NCBI GenBank assembly: GCA_024643585.1
Contig: JAHEMP010000127.1
Span: 1-6,844 of the forward strand
Source of the DNA: Crocinitomicaceae bacterium
GTDB taxonomy: Bacteria > Bacteroidota > Bacteroidia > Flavobacteriales_D > Crocinitomicaceae
DNA length: 6,844 nucleotides
Direction: 5' to 3'
Of this stretch, positions 1 through 6,844 are shown piece after piece (position 1 is the stretch's first letter; each line of letters starts with the position of its first letter). The notes beneath the pieces are model-generated. The model was given only the letters and a program-made list of their open reading frames with translations. It was not told the origin of the DNA and searched no databases. A program made the translations under genes and the position numbers.

Positions 1-35
1 AAACTTGAAACGAGCAACTGGCAACTTTTTACTTT
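1..35. repeat. Degenerate 7-nt tandem repeat at the mutase 3' end
   Basis: From base 1 the sequence reads in steps of seven: AAACTTG, AAACGAG, CAACTGG, CAACTTT, TTACTTT. Every unit keeps AC at positions 3-4 (pattern nnACnnn), and four of the five keep AAC at positions 2-4. The array runs into the stop codon of the mutase gene (34-36 on the plus strand) and probably continues beyond the left edge. No stem-loop terminator is visible in the part that can be seen. Confidence 0.45.
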
Positions 36-3000
36 ACATGTTTCTTCTATACTGTCCGCCTACTTCGAAAAGTGCATCGGTAATTTGACCCAAAGAGGCG
101 AATTTACAGACTTCCATCAAATGTTCAAACATGTTTGTATTTGAGATGGCAGCATGTTGTACTTTAGAAATCGCTTCCGCTGTTCTATGCGCATTTGCTT
201 TGTGAAGATTATCCAACATAGTGATTTGATATTGCTTTTCCTCTTCTGTAGCCCGAATAACCTCTTTCGGTAAAACCGTTGGCGATCCTTTTGAACTCAA
301 AAAAGTATTTACACCAATAATTGGGAATTCACCTGTATGTTTCAATGTTTCATAATACAGCGACTCTTCCTGTATTTTCGAACGTTGGTACATTGTTTCC
401 ATTGCACCAAGAACTCCTCCTCTTTCGGTAATTCGATCAAATTCAGTCAAAACTGCTTCTTCAACCAATTCCGTCAATTCTTCAATAATAAATGCTCCTT
501 GCAAAGGATTTTCGTTTTTAGCCAGTCCTAATTCTCGATTGATGATCAATTGGATAGCCATAGCACGACGAACAGATTCCTCTGTTGGAGTCGTAATCGC
601 TTCATCGTATGCGTTTGTGTGCAATGAATTACAGTTATCGTAAATTGCATACAAGGCTTGTAAAGTGGTTCTGATATCGTTAAAATCAATTTCCTGTGCA
701 TGCAACGATCGTCCAGAGGTTTGTATATGGTATTTCAACATTTGCGCTCTAGAATTGGCTCCGTACTTTCTAGCTAAAGCTTTCGCCCAAACTCTTCTTG
801 CAACCCGACCAATCACAGCATATTCAGGGTCAATCCCGTTTGAGAAGAAGAAAGATAAATTCGGCCCAAAATCATTGATATCCATTCCACGGCTCAAGTA
901 GTATTCTACGTAGGTGAATCCATTTGCCAATGTGAATGCCAATTGTGAAATTGGATTCGCTCCTGCTTCGGCAATGTGGTAACCAGAAATTGATACAGAA
1001 TAGAAATTTCTTACATTTTTCTGAATAAAGTATTCTTGAACATCACCCATTAAACGCAGCGCAAATTCTGTTGAGAAAATACAGGTGTTTTGGGCTTGAT
1101 CCTCTTTTAGAATGTCGGCTTGAACGGTACCACGAACTTGCGCCAAAGTGTCGGCTTTAATTTTTGCATACACATCCGCTGGAAGAACTTGATCTCCAGT
1201 AACACCGAGAAGCATCAATCCTAAACCGTCATTTCCTTCGGGTAACTCACCTTGGTACTTTGGACGCTCTATGCCTTTCTCTTTATAAATAGCTTTGATT
1301 TTTGCTTCAACTTCTGCCTGCATTTCATTCATGATGATGAATTTTTCACAGTTTTGGTCGATTGCTGCATTCATGAAGAAACCTAACAGCATAGGGGCTG
1401 GGCCGTTGATAGTCATTGATACAGAAGTCATTGCATGTGACAAGTCGAAACCAGAATACAGTTTTTTAGCATCGTCTAAACAACAAATAGAAACACCTGA
1501 GTTACCAATTTTACCATAAATGTCTGGCCGAAGATCGGGATCGTTTCCGTACAAAGTCACGGAATCGAAAGCTGTGGACAATCGTTTAGCTGGCATACCC
1601 AAACTCACGTAATGAAAACGTTTGTTTGTTCTTTCCGGACCACCTTCTCCAGCAAACATTCGTGTAGGATCCTCTCCTTCACGTTTGAATGGGAAAAGTC
1701 CAGCTGTATAAGGAAATTCTCCAGGTACATTTTCTTGTAATGACCATCTTAGTATATCACCCCAACCGTTAAATTTTGGCATAGCAACTTTTGGAATTTG
1801 CAAATGCGAAAGCGATTCAGAATGCGTGTCGATTTTTAAAATTTTGTCTCTTACTTTAAATTCAAAAATGGGGCTCTTGTATGACTGTTTCTTTTCGTCC
1901 CACTTTTGCAGTAAATCCCAGTTTTTAGGATCAAAGTTCAGTTTTTCTGTCTCAAAAACTTCTTGTAAGCCTTTAATTAACCTGTCTTTGTCCTCAATTT
2001 TAGATGCTGCTAATGTATCTATCGACGATTGCAAACCGAATAATTTATCCGCTACCAAAACTTGCTCATCTACCCATTTGTCATACGAACGATTGTTTTC
2101 CGAAATTTCAGATAAATATCGAGTTCTTTCTGGCGGAATTACGAATATCTTTTCAGACATTTCTAAAGTAATTTCGAAAGTCGAGTTCAAATCAGTTTTT
2201 GTTTTTTCGACCAATTTATCCATGATAACTTTGTATAAGCTATTCATTGCTGGATCGTTAAACTGAGAAGCAATTGTTCCGTGGACAGGCATAGAATCTA
2301 CCGCCTCATCCCACAAATTATGATTTCTTTGGTATTGTTTTCGGACATCGCGAAGTGCGTCTAGAGCTCCTCGTTTATCAAATTTATTTAAAGCAATAAC
2401 ATCCGCAAAATCCAACATGTCGATTTTCTCTAGCTGAGTTGCTGCACCATATTCAGGTGTCATTACGTATAGAGAAACATCCGAATGATCCATTATTTCC
2501 GTATCGGATTGTCCAATTCCCGATGTTTCCAAAATGATCAAATCGTATTCTGCTGCTTTCAAAACATTAATAGCTTCAGCAACATGTTTCGATAAAGCTA
2601 AATTTGACTGACGAGTTGCCAATGAACGCATGTAAACACGATCACTTTTAATTGAATTCATTCGAATTCTATCTCCCAACAAGGCACCCCCTGTTTTTCG
2701 CTTTGAAGGATCAACAGAAACCACAGCGATATTTTTATCTTTAAAATCGAGTAAAAAACGACGAACCAATTCATCTACCAAAGATGATTTTCCAGCGCCT
2801 CCCGTCCCTGTAATTCCAAGAACTGGCGTAGTTGATGTTTTGGCCATAGCATCAATTTGTTCCAAGGTATCTTTTGCCTCATCGGAGAAATTTTCTGCTG
2901 CCGAAATAATCCTTGCCAAAGCTGGAACACTTTTTTCTTTGACATGCTTGATTTCACCATTCAAATTGTTTCCAACAGGAAAGTCGCTTTTTTGAATCAT

Positions 3001-3414
3001 ATCGTTGATCATGCCTTGCAATCCCATTGAACGACCGTCGTCTGGATGATAAAGACGTGTAATGCCGTAGGCTTGCAATTCTTCAATTTCAGAAGGTAGA
3101 ATGGTTCCTCCTCCTCCACCGAAAATCTTGATATGGGGTGCTCCTTTTTCTTTAAGAAGGTCATACATGTATTTAAAATATTCCATGTGTCCACCTTGGT
3201 AGGAAGTCATTGCTATCGCTTGAGCATCCTCCTGAATAGCACAGTTAACGACTTCTTCGACGGATCTATCATGACCCAAATGAATTACCTCGCAGCCTGT
3301 TGCTTGAATAATGCGTCGCATTATATTAATTGCCGCGTCGTGACCATCAAACAATGATGCCGCTGTAACTATTCTTACCTTGTTAACCGGTTTGTATGCC
3401 TCTACTTTTTCCAT
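34..3414 (-). CDS. icmF: Fused isobutyryl-CoA mutase (IcmF-type, B12-dependent acyl-CoA mutase with built-in G-protein chaperone)
   Basis: This predicted cytoplasmic enzyme uses adenosylcobalamin to rearrange the carbon skeleton of short acyl-CoAs; the family converts isobutyryl-CoA to n-butyryl-CoA and back. Three modules are visible in 1126 residues. The B12-binding domain (about 11-145) has D23-G-H25, the lower-ligand His, plus TSYQGGH at 70-76 and a glycine run at 99-103. The MeaB/MeaI-like GTPase domain (about 196-415) has Walker A GTGGAGKS at 203-210, D235, ETSGIGQ at 296-302 and the guanine-specificity motif NKFD at 343-346. After a linker, the mutase barrel (about 541-1126) has the catalytic-type SGYH ending at H813 and SLHTNAYDEA at 930-939. 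The order B12 domain, G domain, mutase is diagnostic of IcmF; ordinary methylmalonyl-CoA mutase has its B12 domain at the C-terminus and no G domain. Q775 stands where methylmalonyl-CoA mutase has the carboxylate-binding Arg, which argues against methylmalonyl-CoA as substrate. The ATG start gives a full B12 domain and follows a good promoter. The gene is often annotated simply as methylmalonyl-CoA mutase family. The exact substrate is inferred. Confidence 0.95.
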   Translation of the reverse strand: MEKVEAYKPVNKVRIVTAASLFDGHDAAINIMRRIIQATGCEVIHLGHDRSVEEVVNCAIQEDAQAIAMTSYQGGHMEYFKYMYDLLKEKGAPHIKIFGGGGGTILPSEIEELQAYGITRLYHPDDGRSMGLQGMINDMIQKSDFPVGNNLNGEIKHVKEKSVPALARIISAAENFSDEAKDTLEQIDAMAKTSTTPVLGITGTGGAGKSSLVDELVRRFLLDFKDKNIAVVSVDPSKRKTGGALLGDRIRMNSIKSDRVYMRSLATRQSNLALSKHVAEAINVLKAAEYDLIILETSGIGQSDTEIMDHSDVSLYVMTPEYGAATQLEKIDMLDFADVIALNKFDKRGALDALRDVRKQYQRNHNLWDEAVDSMPVHGTIASQFNDPAMNSLYKVIMDKLVEKTKTDLNSTFEITLEMSEKIFVIPPERTRYLSEISENNRSYDKWVDEQVLVADKLFGLQSSIDTLAASKIEDKDRLIKGLQEVFETEKLNFDPKNWDLLQKWDEKKQSYKSPIFEFKVRDKILKIDTHSESLSHLQIPKVAMPKFNGWGDILRWSLQENVPGEFPYTAGLFPFKREGEDPTRMFAGEGGPERTNKRFHYVSLGMPAKRLSTAFDSVTLYGNDPDLRPDIYGKIGNSGVSICCLDDAKKLYSGFDLSHAMTSVSMTINGPAPMLLGFFMNAAIDQNCEKFIIMNEMQAEVEAKIKAIYKEKGIERPKYQGELPEGNDGLGLMLLGVTGDQVLPADVYAKIKADTLAQVRGTVQADILKEDQAQNTCIFSTEFALRLMGDVQEYFIQKNVRNFYSVSISGYHIAEAGANPISQLAFTLANGFTYVEYYLSRGMDINDFGPNLSFFFSNGIDPEYAVIGRVARRVWAKALARKYGANSRAQMLKYHIQTSGRSLHAQEIDFNDIRTTLQALYAIYDNCNSLHTNAYDEAITTPTEESVRRAMAIQLIINRELGLAKNENPLQGAFIIEELTELVEEAVLTEFDRITERGGVLGAMETMYQRSKIQEESLYYETLKHTGEFPIIGVNTFLSSKGSPTVLPKEVIRATEEEKQYQITMLDNLHKANAHRTAEAISKVQHAAISNTNMFEHLMEVCKFASLGQITDALFEVGGQYRRNM

Positions 3415-3446
3415 AAATTGATTCTAACCTTCAAAAATTAGCCCAG

Positions 3447-3454
3447 CAAAAGTA
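3447..3454 (-). promoter_or_regulatory. Bacteroidota -7 promoter element for the icmF-type gene
   Basis: Read on the minus strand these bases are TACTTTTG, a perfect match to the Bacteroidota -7 consensus TAnnTTTG. It ends 32 nt before the ATG, so the expected 5' leader is only about 25-30 nt. No clear TTTG -33 element lies at the usual distance upstream; the nearest TTTG is about 35 nt away. The leader is too short to hold a cobalamin riboswitch. A weak GAAGG lies 13 nt before the ATG, too far to be a convincing ribosome binding site. Confidence 0.55.
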
Positions 3455-3582
3455 CGAATTTGGCCGAAAATATGAGGTATAAACTAGAACAAACAATGAA
3501 ATCATTTGAAGAAATTAGTTTTCAATTCGTTACCAATTTTAAATCCATTTGTAAGGAATTCGCTCAGACAGCTACTAATCTT

Positions 3583-3590
3583 TATATTTG
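3583..3590 (+). promoter_or_regulatory. Bacteroidota -7 promoter element just before the barrel gene
   Basis: TATATTTG is a perfect match to the consensus TAnnTTTG and ends 7 nt before the ATG at 3598. If used, transcription would begin within a few bases of the start codon, giving a nearly leaderless mRNA. No -33 TTTG is found at the expected distance; the nearest, at 3548-3551, is about 31 nt upstream. The match is perfect, but its position so close to the start lowers confidence, since AT-rich start regions can produce it by chance. Confidence 0.4.
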
Positions 3591-3597
3591 AACTCTT

Positions 3598-4401
3598 ATG
3601 AAAAAGTATGTATTGATTTTTTTGCAGGTAACTTTCTTTGTTCCTGTGATTTTCTCTCAAGGTCCAATTGATGGATTTTTAAAGGGTAAAAATGTACTAG
3701 ATATGGCTGTTTCAGGTGGCTATCAAAATGCAACAGAGTATTTTGGAAATGCCGGAAAGTTTGATTACAAAAGGCAATTACCCGTTTTTAGCATTTTTGG
3801 AGAATATGGTATTACAAACAAATTTGACGTAATTGCAACGCTTCCAATAATCGGATCTAAATTGCAGGATGGTGCATTGTATTTAAAATACAATCTATAT
3901 GATTTAGGTATAGGAAATCAAAAAATATCAATTATCCCAGCTGCGGGTTTTAGTACTCCTTTATCAAATTATGATACTCAGACTGGATTGGCAATTGGAC
4001 AACAAGCAACACAATTTCATGGACATTTGGTTTTGCAAACCACCTTGCCCGCGGGTTTCTTTTGGCAAGTACAAGGCGCTTATCATTACGCCCTTGACCC
4101 AGTTCCTTCATCTTATACCTTCTCCTCAAAAATCATGTATAACCGTTCAAAAATGTACGTTGATTTTTGGTACGAATATCAAAAAGGCCTCGGAACAAAC
4201 ACCTACCCGACTGCAGGTGTTGACTTCAGGACCTTGACGGTGGATTATCAAAAAGTGGGCGGTGTATTATTCTATAAACTAGAAAACAACTGGGGAATGT
4301 TTATAAATGGTTCCTATATTTTTGCTGGACTCGATACTTTCTTGGCAACAACGGTTTCAGTTGGATGCACTAAAAAACTGGAATTTAAGTCGAATAAATA
4401 G
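3598..4401 (+). CDS. Exported protein, probable outer-membrane beta-barrel of unknown function
   Basis: This 267-residue protein begins with a clear signal peptide: Lys2-Lys3, a hydrophobic core to about residue 19, and a likely cut between Ser20 and Gln21, a common Bacteroidota context. The mature part is rich in Gly, Tyr, Phe and Thr and shows alternating polar and hydrophobic stretches typical of amphipathic beta strands, for example around 60-85 (ending in a VIATLPI stretch), 130-165 (WQVQGAYHYAL) and 210-265 (GVLFYKL, MFINGSYIFAG, TTVSVG). There is no internal transmembrane helix. The layout recalls the putative MetA-pathway/transporter-like barrel family (PF13557), but this is an impression and no defining motif was seen. 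The start was chosen because only this ATG gives the signal peptide, and an in-frame TGA lies 6 nt before it. There is no Shine-Dalgarno site. The peptidase gene follows 58 bp downstream on the same strand, so the two may share a transcript. The substrate or role cannot be read from the sequence. Confidence 0.8.
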   Translation: MKKYVLIFLQVTFFVPVIFSQGPIDGFLKGKNVLDMAVSGGYQNATEYFGNAGKFDYKRQLPVFSIFGEYGITNKFDVIATLPIIGSKLQDGALYLKYNLYDLGIGNQKISIIPAAGFSTPLSNYDTQTGLAIGQQATQFHGHLVLQTTLPAGFFWQVQGAYHYALDPVPSSYTFSSKIMYNRSKMYVDFWYEYQKGLGTNTYPTAGVDFRTLTVDYQKVGGVLFYKLENNWGMFINGSYIFAGLDTFLATTVSVGCTKKLEFKSNK

Positions 4402-4428
4402 TGTAAATAGCTACTTTGATAAAAATCG

Positions 4429-4455
4429 CTAAATTTAGAGATTATCTAAATTTAG
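4429..4455. repeat. Two identical 10-bp palindromes able to form a hairpin before the peptidase start
   Basis: The sequence CTAAATTTAG occurs at 4429-4438 and again at 4446-4455. Each copy is its own reverse complement, so the pair is at once a direct repeat (17-bp period) and an inverted repeat. In RNA the two copies can form a 10-bp stem with a 7-nt loop (AGATTAT). The second copy ends 4 nt before the ATG at 4460. No U-run follows, so it does not look like an intrinsic terminator. It could be a paired operator for a dimeric regulator, an RNA hairpin covering the translation start, or AT-rich coincidence. The TAAATTTA inside each copy also comes within one base of the -7 promoter consensus. 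Confidence 0.6.
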
Positions 4456-4459
4456 ACTT

Positions 4460-6844
4460 ATGAATAAGATTACCGCTACTCTAGGTGTTTTGCTGTTTTT
4501 TGGACTTGGTTTTTCACAAGAAAACTTAACCTATCAAAAACCTCCCAAAGAAATCATGGAATTAGTGGATGTTCAAAGAGCACCTCAAATTCGCATTGAT
4601 GATAAGCATGAGACGATGCTACTTCTTTATACAGATGCCTATAAATCCATTGAAGAATTATCCGAAAAAGAATTGCGATTAGCTGGACTTCGTATAAATC
4701 CAATCACAAATATTTCCAGTCGTGAAAGATACAACAACAACATTAAAATCAAGAAATTAAGCGAAAAAACGGAACGTCAAGTTACTGGTTTACCGACAAA
4801 TCCGAGAATTTCAAATGTCAATTGGTCTCCAGATCAAAAATACGTTGTTTTCACCCATACCACGGATAACGGCGTTGAACTATGGTTACTAACGATTGCC
4901 ACATCCTCAGCAAAAAAACTAACGGACGGTTATTTGAATTGCAACATGGCCTATCCAAGTAATTGGTTTGCTGAAAGTGACGCCTTACTTGTTCCATTTT
5001 TACCGAAAGACAAAGCCGAATTAATTAACACTGAATCTTCAGTCCCTACCGGTCCGACTGTAACTGAAAGTGATGGCGAAAAAGCACAAAACAGAACCTA
5101 TCAAGATCTTTTGAAAAACCCGACAGACGAGTCCAATTTTGAGCAATTGGTTCGATCCGATTTGTACCGTGTAGAGCTCGATGGAACAAAAAAAGTTTGG
5201 GCACAAACTGCAATGTTTTCTGATATAAATTTCTCTCCAGATGGCATGTACATCCTGATAAGTCAAATTAAAAAACCTTTTTCTTACATAGTAACCTACA
5301 GCGATTTTCCCACGGATGATATCATTTATGACAGGAATGGTACAATAATAAAAACGTTAAGAGAAAGACCCCTTATGGAAGTCTTACCAAAAGGATTTAT
5401 GGCATGTGAAACAGGTAAGAGAGCAATTCGCTGGAGAAACGATGAAGGTGCAACTCTGGTCTGGGCAGAGGCTCAAGATGGAGGTGATCCAGAAAAAACA
5501 GTAGATTTTCGAGACAATGTTTATCAACAAAGAGCTCCTTTTACGGAGGAAGCACATTTGTTAATTCAAACAATCCAACGGTTTTCAGGCATCACTTGGG
5601 CTACAAGTAATTTGGCTTTTGCAAGCGACTATTGGTGGAATACTCGAAATACAAAAATGTATATGTTCAATCCCTCCGATGCCAGTCAAGCCCCCAAATT
5701 AATTGGGGATCGAAATTACCAAGACAAATATAGCGATCCAGGGAATATGGTCACCATTAAAAATCAATATGGCCAGTATGTCGTGGATGTAAATAATAAT
5801 ACCGTAAAACTAATAGGTGAAGGTTTTACAAAAGAGGGACAATTTCCTTTTATTGAAGAAATGGACATTAATACGCTTCGTAAAACAAGAAAATACACGT
5901 CAAAGTATACCGACAAATTAGAGAGAATACTGCAAGAGTACGATGCCAAAAAAGGACAATACTTGGTTCGTGTTGAGTCGTCAACGATGTACCCCAACTA
6001 TTTCGTTCGAACATTGGGTAAAAAGGACAATTTACAACAAATCACATTCTTTGAAAATCCGTTTAAAAGCATTGCAAATGTTCACAAGGAAATAATCAAA
6101 TACAAACGTGCCGACGGCTTGGATTTAAGTGCGACCTTATATCTTCCAGTAGGTTATGATATAAACAAAAAGGAGAAAAAACCTATGATTATGTGGGCAT
6201 ATCCTGCTGAATACAAAGACAAATCAAGTGCTGGACAAGTAACTTCCAACCCAAATGAATTCACCTACCCTTTTTATGGTTCAATGATATATTGGGTAAC
6301 CAGAGGTTATGTTGTTTTAGATGATGCTGCATTTCCTATTGTTGGGGAAGGAAGCACCGAACCAAATGACAATTTTATAGAACAATTAGTCGGTAATGCC
6401 AAAGCAGCTATTGACGCTGTGGATAACTTAGGCTATATTAATCGAACGAAGGTGGCAGTGGGAGGTCACAGTTACGGAGCTTTCATGACCGCTAATCTTT
6501 TGACTCACTGCGATTTGTTTGCTGCAGGAATTGCAAGAAGTGGAGCTTACAACAGAACGTTGACCCCATTCGGTTTTCAAAGCGAAGAAAGAAGCTATTG
6601 GGATGCCCCGGAAGTTTACAATACCATGTCTCCTTTTATGAATGCCAATAAAATGAAGCATCCATTACTTCTAATTCACGGTGAAGCAGACAACAATTCT
6701 GGAACTTATCCAATGCAAAGTGAAAGATATTTCAACGCTCTTAAAGGTTTAGGCGGGATTTCAAGACTGGTAATTTTACCAAAGGAAAGTCATGGATACT
6801 CAGCAAAAGAATCTATTTTACATATGCTTTGGGAACAAGATATG
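4460..6844 (+). CDS. Secreted S9-family serine peptidase, glutamyl endopeptidase-like (S9D); 3' end cut by window edge
   Basis: The frame stays open from the ATG at 4460 to the window end (795 codons). A signal peptide is visible: Lys3, a hydrophobic core to about residue 18, and a likely cut between Ser19 and Gln20. This points to a periplasmic or exported enzyme. The N-terminal half looks like a beta-propeller, with two typical blades (WSPD at 122-125, FSPDG at 258-262). The segment PTGP at 196-199 followed by NRTYQDLLKNP at 211-221 is like the plant and bacterial glutamyl peptidase branch of the prolyl oligopeptidase family. The alpha/beta-hydrolase domain (about 540 onward) holds a full catalytic triad: S671 in GGHSYGAF, D744 in HGEADNN and H778 in KESHGY. 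GIARSGAYNRTLTPFGFQ (about 690-707) is also strongly like that branch. The chain ends at WEQDM, where relatives have only about 10-20 more residues, so the gene is near complete and appears intact. Cleavage after Glu is inferred from family likeness; a general S9 peptidase is the fallback. There is no Shine-Dalgarno site, and a palindrome pair lies just before the start. Confidence 0.93.
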   Translation, partial: MNKITATLGVLLFFGLGFSQENLTYQKPPKEIMELVDVQRAPQIRIDDKHETMLLLYTDAYKSIEELSEKELRLAGLRINPITNISSRERYNNNIKIKKLSEKTERQVTGLPTNPRISNVNWSPDQKYVVFTHTTDNGVELWLLTIATSSAKKLTDGYLNCNMAYPSNWFAESDALLVPFLPKDKAELINTESSVPTGPTVTESDGEKAQNRTYQDLLKNPTDESNFEQLVRSDLYRVELDGTKKVWAQTAMFSDINFSPDGMYILISQIKKPFSYIVTYSDFPTDDIIYDRNGTIIKTLRERPLMEVLPKGFMACETGKRAIRWRNDEGATLVWAEAQDGGDPEKTVDFRDNVYQQRAPFTEEAHLLIQTIQRFSGITWATSNLAFASDYWWNTRNTKMYMFNPSDASQAPKLIGDRNYQDKYSDPGNMVTIKNQYGQYVVDVNNNTVKLIGEGFTKEGQFPFIEEMDINTLRKTRKYTSKYTDKLERILQEYDAKKGQYLVRVESSTMYPNYFVRTLGKKDNLQQITFFENPFKSIANVHKEIIKYKRADGLDLSATLYLPVGYDINKKEKKPMIMWAYPAEYKDKSSAGQVTSNPNEFTYPFYGSMIYWVTRGYVVLDDAAFPIVGEGSTEPNDNFIEQLVGNAKAAIDAVDNLGYINRTKVAVGGHSYGAFMTANLLTHCDLFAAGIARSGAYNRTLTPFGFQSEERSYWDAPEVYNTMSPFMNANKMKHPLLLIHGEADNNSGTYPMQSERYFNALKGLGGISRLVILPKESHGYSAKESILHMLWEQDM

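Noticed and set aside
1826..2266. 146-codon plus-strand open frame inside the mutase gene
   Set aside because: It lies wholly antisense to the conserved linker region of the mutase, its translation is Ser/Phe/Lys-rich without recognisable motifs, and it has no promoter or ribosome site. It is a shadow of the real frame.
3340..3342. Degenerate B12 motif (DGHDAA instead of DxHxxG) as a sign of lost cofactor binding
   Set aside because: The ligand His is present (H25), and from memory the Ala variant is usual in IcmF proteins, so it is not evidence of inactivation.
3415..3597. Cobalamin riboswitch controlling the B12-dependent mutase
   Set aside because: The predicted leader is only about 25-30 nt and no B12-box-like sequence or multi-stem structure is visible in the 183-bp region.
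3971..4237. 88-codon plus-strand frame overlapping the barrel gene
   Set aside because: It is an alternative frame within the signal-peptide-bearing gene, with no start signals and no recognisable composition or motif.
4429..4455. Intrinsic terminator between the barrel gene and the peptidase gene
   Set aside because: The potential stem is entirely weak apart from its two end G-C pairs, and no U-run follows; the bases after it lead straight into the start codon.
5039..6661. Three minus-strand open frames of 75-77 codons inside the peptidase gene (5039-5266, 5764-5997, 6428-6661)
   Set aside because: All are antisense to well-supported peptidase coding sequence, including the catalytic Ser region, and have no family features.

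Overview
The window looks like ordinary chromosomal DNA from a Bacteroidota, most likely Flavobacteriales or a relative. The evidence is AT-rich sequence, matches to the Bacteroidota -7 promoter consensus TAnnTTTG before start codons, no convincing Shine-Dalgarno sites, and two signal peptides that end in the Ser|Gln cleavage context common in this phylum. The genus cannot be fixed from the sequence.

Layout: (1) 34-3414, minus strand: a complete fused B12-dependent acyl-CoA mutase of the IcmF type (B12 domain, G-protein chaperone domain and mutase barrel in one 1126-residue chain). A degenerate 7-nt repeat abuts its stop codon at the left edge. (2) 3415-3597: a 183-bp divergent intergenic region with one perfect -7 element for each direction. 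(3) 3598-4401, plus strand: a signal-peptide-bearing protein, probably an outer-membrane beta-barrel of unknown role. (4) 4402-4459: a short spacer carrying two identical 10-bp palindromes that can pair into a hairpin just before the next start. (5) 4460 to the window end, plus strand: a secreted S9-family serine peptidase resembling the glutamyl endopeptidase branch (S9D, which includes the plant chloroplast enzyme). It is cut by the window edge probably only a short way before its stop.

How the parts relate: the mutase is a cytoplasmic metabolic enzyme for branched or short-chain acyl-CoA isomerisation and is transcribed away from the other two genes. The barrel protein and the peptidase are co-directional with a 58-bp gap, so they may be co-transcribed. 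Both are exported, but nothing shows that they work together.

I found no mobile element, CRISPR array, RNA gene or defence-type cassette, and no evidence for an undescribed multi-gene system. The points most worth a second look are the paired palindromes before the peptidase gene, the -7-like elements lying almost on top of two start codons, and the heptad repeat at the left edge.
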